A stretch of 64,000 nt of DNA. Source: Enterobacteriaceae bacterium (lineage in GTDB: Bacteria > Pseudomonadota > Gammaproteobacteria > Enterobacterales > Enterobacteriaceae). The stretch spans positions 62,001 to 126,000 of the forward strand of contig CABIZV010000002.1 in the NCBI GenBank assembly GCA_902363335.1. The letters are read 5' to 3'. Position 1 is the stretch's first letter. Every line of letters begins with the position of its first letter. A program made the translations under genes and the position numbers. The notes under the pieces are model-generated. The model did no database searches and had not been told where the DNA came from. It worked only from the letters and a program-made list of their open reading frames with translations. Of this stretch, positions 60,504-64,000 are shown piece after piece.

Positions 60504-60509
60504 TAGCGT

Positions 60510-61319
60510 TTACGACTTGCTCATCTTTTCTGATTTTTCCATGCATTTAGTCATCGCTTCGATCACGGCAGAACGGAATCCTTTCTCTTCCAGAACGCGC
60601 ACCGCTTCAATCGTTGTACCGCCTGGAGAACAGACCATGTCTTTAAGCTCGCCGGGATGCTTGCCCGTTTCCAGCACCATCTTCGCGGAGCCCATTACCG
60701 CCTGAGCGGCAAACTTATAGGCCTGTTTACGCGGCATACCGCCCAGCACGGCGGCGTCGGCCATCGCCTCGATAAACATAAACACGTAGGCGGGGGCGGA
60801 GCCACTGACGCCAACGACCGGATGAATCATCGGTTCGGCAATCTCTTCCGCTTCGCCAAAGCAGCGGAAAATATTCAGTACGTCGGCAATATCTTCCGGT
60901 GTGACCAGCGCATTCGGGGTCACGGAGGTCATCCCTGCGTTCACCAGTGAAGGGGTATTCGGCATGGCGCGAATGATCTTACGATCATGACCCAGCGCAC
61001 GCGCCAGCTGTTCTAAGGTCACGCCAGCGGCAATCGACACCACCAGAGAATCTTTATTCAGGCTGGAGGCGATTTCGCTAAGTACCTTCACCATAATGCC
61101 GGGTTTAACGGCCCCAAAGACGATATCTGCTACCTGTGCCACTTCCTGAGCGCTTTGCGAGGCGTTAATACCATACTCATCGCGCAGCGCGGCAACTTTA
61201 TCCGGCGATGGCGTATAGACCCAAATCTGCCCAGGAAGTACCTGACCACTGGCAATCAGGCCGCCAAGAATGGCTTTGCCCATATTTCCGCAGCCAATGA
61301 AGCCAATTTTCTTCTCCAT
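60510..61319 (-). CDS. proC: Pyrroline-5-carboxylate reductase
   Basis: This 269-residue NAD(P)H enzyme makes L-proline. It has the Rossmann start KIGFIGCGNMGKAILGGLI and the C-terminal signature GSAKMVLETGKHPGELKDMV. The MEKK start (61319) matches E. coli. In E. coli the dgcC gene lies between psiF and proC; here they are 55 bp apart, so dgcC is missing. Confidence 0.96.
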   Translation of the reverse strand: MEKKIGFIGCGNMGKAILGGLIASGQVLPGQIWVYTPSPDKVAALRDEYGINASQSAQEVAQVADIVFGAVKPGIMVKVLSEIASSLNKDSLVVSIAAGVTLEQLARALGHDRKIIRAMPNTPSLVNAGMTSVTPNALVTPEDIADVLNIFRCFGEAEEIAEPMIHPVVGVSGSAPAYVFMFIEAMADAAVLGGMPRKQAYKFAAQAVMGSAKMVLETGKHPGELKDMVCSPGGTTIEAVRVLEEKGFRSAVIEAMTKCMEKSEKMSKS

Positions 61320-61491
61320 CACGTTTCTCCCTCAGTCTGTTTTTATACGTAGTTTACTGTTATACACGCAAATTCACCCAATTTGCAGCGCGGGAACCAT
61401 TGCGGGAAGTCTCGGGCGCGCACTTTATTACGCCATCGCGGCGGCTTACCGTATAATCTCGCTTAACGTTCCCGTGTAAAAGGAAGTCTTG

Positions 61492-61944
61492 ATGACGATT
61501 TGGGTGGATGCGGATGCGTGTCCGAATGTGATTAAAGAGGTGCTTTACCGCGCCGCAGACCGTACGCAGACTGAGTTGGTGCTGGTGGCTAACCAGTATC
61601 TGCGCGTGCCGCCATCGCGCTATATTCGATCCATGGTCGTGCCGCAGGGCTTCGACGTGGCGGATAATGAAATTGTCCGTCTGTGTCAGCCGGGTGATTT
61701 GGTGGTGACTGCCGATATTCCGCTGGCGGCGGAGGTGCTGGAAAAGGGCGGCGCGGCCCTGAACCCGCGTGGCGAACGCTACAGCCATGCGACAATCCGC
61801 GAGCGCTTAACTCTGCGCGACTTTATGGACACCATGCGCGCAAGCGGTATTCAAACCGGTGGCCCCAGTGCACTTTCTCAGCGTGACCGCCAGCAGTTTG
61901 CCGCCGAACTCGATAAGTGGTTGCTGGCCGTGAAGCGCGGTTGA
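61492..61944 (+). CDS. yaiI: UPF0178 protein YaiI
   Basis: This 150-residue DUF188 protein starts [20 protein letters not shown] and has the family's C-terminal [18 protein letters not shown]. The acidic N-terminal motif suggests a PIN-like nuclease fold, but no activity is shown. ATG 61492 is preceded by AGGAAG; TTG 61489 is one codon upstream. It diverges from proC. Confidence 0.92.
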   Translation: MTIWVDADACPNVIKEVLYRAADRTQTELVLVANQYLRVPPSRYIRSMVVPQGFDVADNEIVRLCQPGDLVVTADIPLAAEVLEKGGAALNPRGERYSHATIRERLTLRDFMDTMRASGIQTGGPSALSQRDRQQFAAELDKWLLAVKRG

Positions 61945-62112
61945 CAGGATTTCTGACACCAGAATGTGCTACCTTTGCCGCATTAACTGGCTTGTCAAAG
62001 CAAGATAATTTCATGTACTGTTAGCGCTACGCTATGTGGCATCTTTTTTTTACGCTTATGTTAAGCTCTTTATCCGCCTGAGTGGGCGATAAATAACGTA
62101 ACGCGTTCTTCT

Positions 62113-62130
62113 TGTAATCTTAGGTTTACA
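62113..62130. promoter_or_regulatory. TyrR box before aroL
   Basis: TGTAATCTTAGGTTTACA fits TGTAAA-N6-TTTACA with one mismatch and lies about 85 bp before aroL, as expected for TyrR repression. Confidence 0.88.
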
Positions 62131-62137
62131 CTTACTT

Positions 62138-62153
62138 GTGTACTAGTTTGGTG
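62138..62153. promoter_or_regulatory. TrpR operator half before aroL
   Basis: GTACTAGTT at 62140-62148 is a strong half of the TrpR operator (GNACTAGTTAACTAGTNC). The E. coli aroL promoter has the same arrangement next to its TyrR boxes. Confidence 0.8.
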
Positions 62154-62215
62154 ATATGATCCACGCTTCAAATGCTCGTCCCGCACATTCGCATCATCAG
62201 GGGGAATTCCAGGTA

Positions 62216-62740
62216 ATGACACAGCCTATTTTTCTTATCGGAGCCAGAGGCTGCGGAAAAACAACAATAGGCCAAGCGCTGACCCATGCCTGCCATTTTC
62301 GCTTTGTGGATACCGACCTCGCTCTCCAGCAGCAAGCCGGTATGAGCGTCGCGGAAATTGTGGCCGCAGAAGGCTGGCCGGGGTTCCGTGCCCGTGAAAC
62401 GCAAACCTTGAAATCCGTTACGCAGCCGGGAACGGTGGTCGCCACCGGTGGGGGAATTATACTTGCGGCGGAAAATCGTGCGTTTATGCGACAAAATGGC
62501 ATTGTCGTTTATCTTGATGCTCCGGTAGCGATATTAGCTCGTCGACTGGAAGCCTTTCCAGAGGCTGAACAGCGGCCTACGCTGACCGGCAAGCCAATCA
62601 GCGAAGAAGTGGCTGAAGTTCTGGCCCAGCGTGACGCGCTGTACCGCGAAACCGCCCATTATATTGTTGACGCCTCGGCAACGCCTGACCAGGTGGTCAC
62701 GCTTATCCTTAACGCCCTTTCCCTGGTGACCGCAAGCTAA
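62216..62740 (+). CDS. aroL: Shikimate kinase II
   Basis: This 174-residue kinase phosphorylates shikimate in aromatic amino acid synthesis. It has Walker [10 protein letters not shown], the substrate DTD region [11 protein letters not shown] and the GGG motif [13 protein letters not shown] 62216 gives the E. coli length. TyrR and TrpR sites lie upstream. yaiA, next in E. coli, is absent here. Confidence 0.95.
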   Translation: MTQPIFLIGARGCGKTTIGQALTHACHFRFVDTDLALQQQAGMSVAEIVAAEGWPGFRARETQTLKSVTQPGTVVATGGGIILAAENRAFMRQNGIVVYLDAPVAILARRLEAFPEAEQRPTLTGKPISEEVAEVLAQRDALYRETAHYIVDASATPDQVVTLILNALSLVTAS

Positions 62741-63020
62741 CAAAAACCTGCTTTTTTCGTCTTTAATCTCGCTCATCCTTCCGCTTTGCCTGCCGAAATA
62801 GCCATAAATTATTCGTGGCTATTTCGGGCGTAAATCACATTTATTACTTATTATTAATGTTATAGAAAAGTTAAAATCAATCTATATCAGGAGAGTACTG
62901 GAAATTACTGGAATCTTTACATTCAGGCTAAAGAATGTACTGCTACGCTTTTGAGCGGTATTTTCATCCATCCAGGTGGCTATGTGTGAAGTGAACAATG
63001 CAAGGTAGAAGGTAGATAAC
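62741..63020. other. aroL-aroM spacer without yaiA
   Basis: The 280-bp spacer has no ORF resembling YaiA. It contains a 12-bp hairpin, CCGAAATAGCCA (62793-62804) with TGGCTATTTCGG (62816-62827), and a palindrome TACATTC-N8-GAATGTA (62918-62939). The latter could be a regulator site for aroM. The aroM ribosome site is weak (GAAGGTAG). Confidence 0.7.
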
Positions 63021-63698
63021 ATGAGTGCAACAATGGCGATTCTAACGATTGGGGTTGTACCCGTCAGTGAAGTATTGCCGCTTTTAACCGAGCACATCAG
63101 GGAAGATCAAATTACCCATATGACCTTGTTGGGGAAAATGAGTCGTGCGGAAGTGATGGAGGAGTATGCGCCAGAACCCGGTGAAGAGCGCTTATTGGTC
63201 CTGTTAAACGATAACCAGTTTGTTGAAGTTTCTCGTCTGAAGGTCGAGCAAAGCCTACAGGCGGTGATCGAAATTCTCGATAATCAGTCTTATGACGTCA
63301 TTCTTTTACTCAATACATTCAAACTGCGCGGCATGGTAGCGCGTAATGCCATGCTGTTAGAGCCTCAGCGAATTATTCCGCCGCTGGTGGCCTCAATCGT
63401 CGAAGGGCACCAGGTGGGAGTGCTGGTTCCGGTTGAAGCGATTTTAAGTGCGCAGCAGGAAAAATGGCAGATGCTGCCAAGCTCACCTTACTACGCGTTA
63501 GCAAACCCTATCCGTGACAGCGATGAACATCTCATTTCCGCGGGCAATTCTTTACTGGAGCGAGGCGCAGACGTACTGGTGCTGGACTCGCTTGGCTATC
63601 ACCAGCGCCACCGGGATCTGCTACAAAAGGCACTGGATGTTCCGGTTCTCTTATCGAATGTGCTAGTCGCCAGACTGGCCGCAGAATTATTATGTTAA
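63021..63698 (+). CDS. aroM: AroM family protein
   Basis: This 225-residue protein matches E. coli AroM ([38 protein letters not shown]). The family is in the TyrR regulon in E. coli, but its reaction is unknown; it resembles Asp/Glu racemase-like folds. It is separated from aroL by 280 bp, and the palindrome at 62918-62939 may give it its own control. Confidence 0.93.
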   Translation: MSATMAILTIGVVPVSEVLPLLTEHIREDQITHMTLLGKMSRAEVMEEYAPEPGEERLLVLLNDNQFVEVSRLKVEQSLQAVIEILDNQSYDVILLLNTFKLRGMVARNAMLLEPQRIIPPLVASIVEGHQVGVLVPVEAILSAQQEKWQMLPSSPYYALANPIRDSDEHLISAGNSLLERGADVLVLDSLGYHQRHRDLLQKALDVPVLLSNVLVARLAAELLC

Positions 63699-63775
63699 CT
63701 GTATGATTTTGCGTGACAGGCTTCTGTTCGCAACCCTATATTGGTTTTTTACGACAAGACAATAAGGGCCGGTTT

Positions 63776-64000
63776 ATGCTTCAGAGCAACGATTATTTTG
63801 AAGGAAAAGTGAAATCCATCGGTTTCACCAGCAGCAGCACGGGTCGTGCTAGCGTCGGCGTGATGTTAGAAGGCGAATACACTTTCAGTACCGCACAGCC
63901 AGAAGAGATGACCGTCATTAGCGGTGCGCTGAATGTGCTGTTGCCGGGGGAAATTGAATGGAAAGTTTATAACGCCGGAGAGGTGTTCAACGTGCCGGGC
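63776..64000 (+). CDS. ppnP: Pyrimidine/purine nucleoside phosphorylase (cut by window end)
   Basis: The first 75 codons of PpnP (YaiE) are present, beginning [17 protein letters not shown], and match the small cupin family (about 94 aa). The enzyme phosphorolyses nucleosides to the base and ribose-1-phosphate. The frame is open at the window edge, so the C-terminus is missing only because the window ends. The ATG at 63776 follows AAGGGCCGG. Confidence 0.94.
   Translation, partial: MLQSNDYFEGKVKSIGFTSSSTGRASVGVMLEGEYTFSTAQPEEMTVISGALNVLLPGEIEWKVYNAGEVFNVPG

Overview
The window is chromosomal DNA of a member of the Enterobacteriaceae. The right part (about 40 to 64 kb) follows the E. coli K-12 8-minute region: tauABCD, hemB, an EhaB/YaiT-like autotransporter, iprA, ampH, sbmA, yaiW, yaiY, yaiZ, ddlA, iraP, phoA, psiF, proC, yaiI, aroL, aroM and ppnP. 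REP palindromes of the Escherichia/Citrobacter/Salmonella kind support the same placement. Two E. coli neighbours are absent: the diguanylate cyclase gene dgcC (adrA) between psiF and proC, and yaiA between aroL and aroM. Extra genes are an OlsF-like acyltransferase between tauD and hemB and an MdtG-like transporter between ddlA and iraP. The genus cannot be fixed from the sequence; a Citrobacter-, Kluyvera- or Enterobacter-like organism is my inference.

The left part (0 to 34 kb) is a run of accessory modules. It begins with the 3' end of cspH, followed by a large autotransporter with a proline-rich 66-bp repeat linker. Next comes a LysR-controlled cluster of a Cys-nucleophile alpha/beta hydrolase, a NepI-like exporter and a Nudix hydrolase. 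The budR/budABC acetoin and 2,3-butanediol genes follow, then a divergent iutA / siderophore-interacting-protein pair with a Fur box between them. A chaperone-usher fimbrial operon comes next, bracketed by a LuxR-type regulator and a membrane-tethered winged-helix regulator. A five-unit 65-bp REP tandem array separates it from the complete hpaRGEDFHIXABC cluster for 4-hydroxyphenylacetate degradation.

From 34 to 40 kb lie a small zinc-ribbon protein, a soluble PAS-PAS-GGDEF diguanylate cyclase, a RoxA (YcfD)-type cupin oxygenase away from its usual phoPQ neighbourhood, and mmuPM for S-methylmethionine salvage. The last leads into tauABCD for taurine sulfur, so two sulfur-acquisition systems are adjacent.

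Regulatory sites readable by eye include a Fur box, paired candidate HpaR operators, a Pho box before phoA, a TyrR box and a TrpR half-operator before aroL, a CRP-like site before the MdtG-like gene, and several strong terminators. Two copies of a roughly 175 to 185 bp extragenic palindromic element with CCCTCACCC-type ends flank the hpaBC to roxA-like stretch. I saw no tRNA, rRNA, insertion sequence or CRISPR array. Nothing is clearly a wholly undescribed system. The best candidates for a second look are the orphan OlsF-like enzyme, the displaced RoxA-like oxygenase, the hydrolase/exporter/Nudix cluster and the tethered fimbrial regulator.
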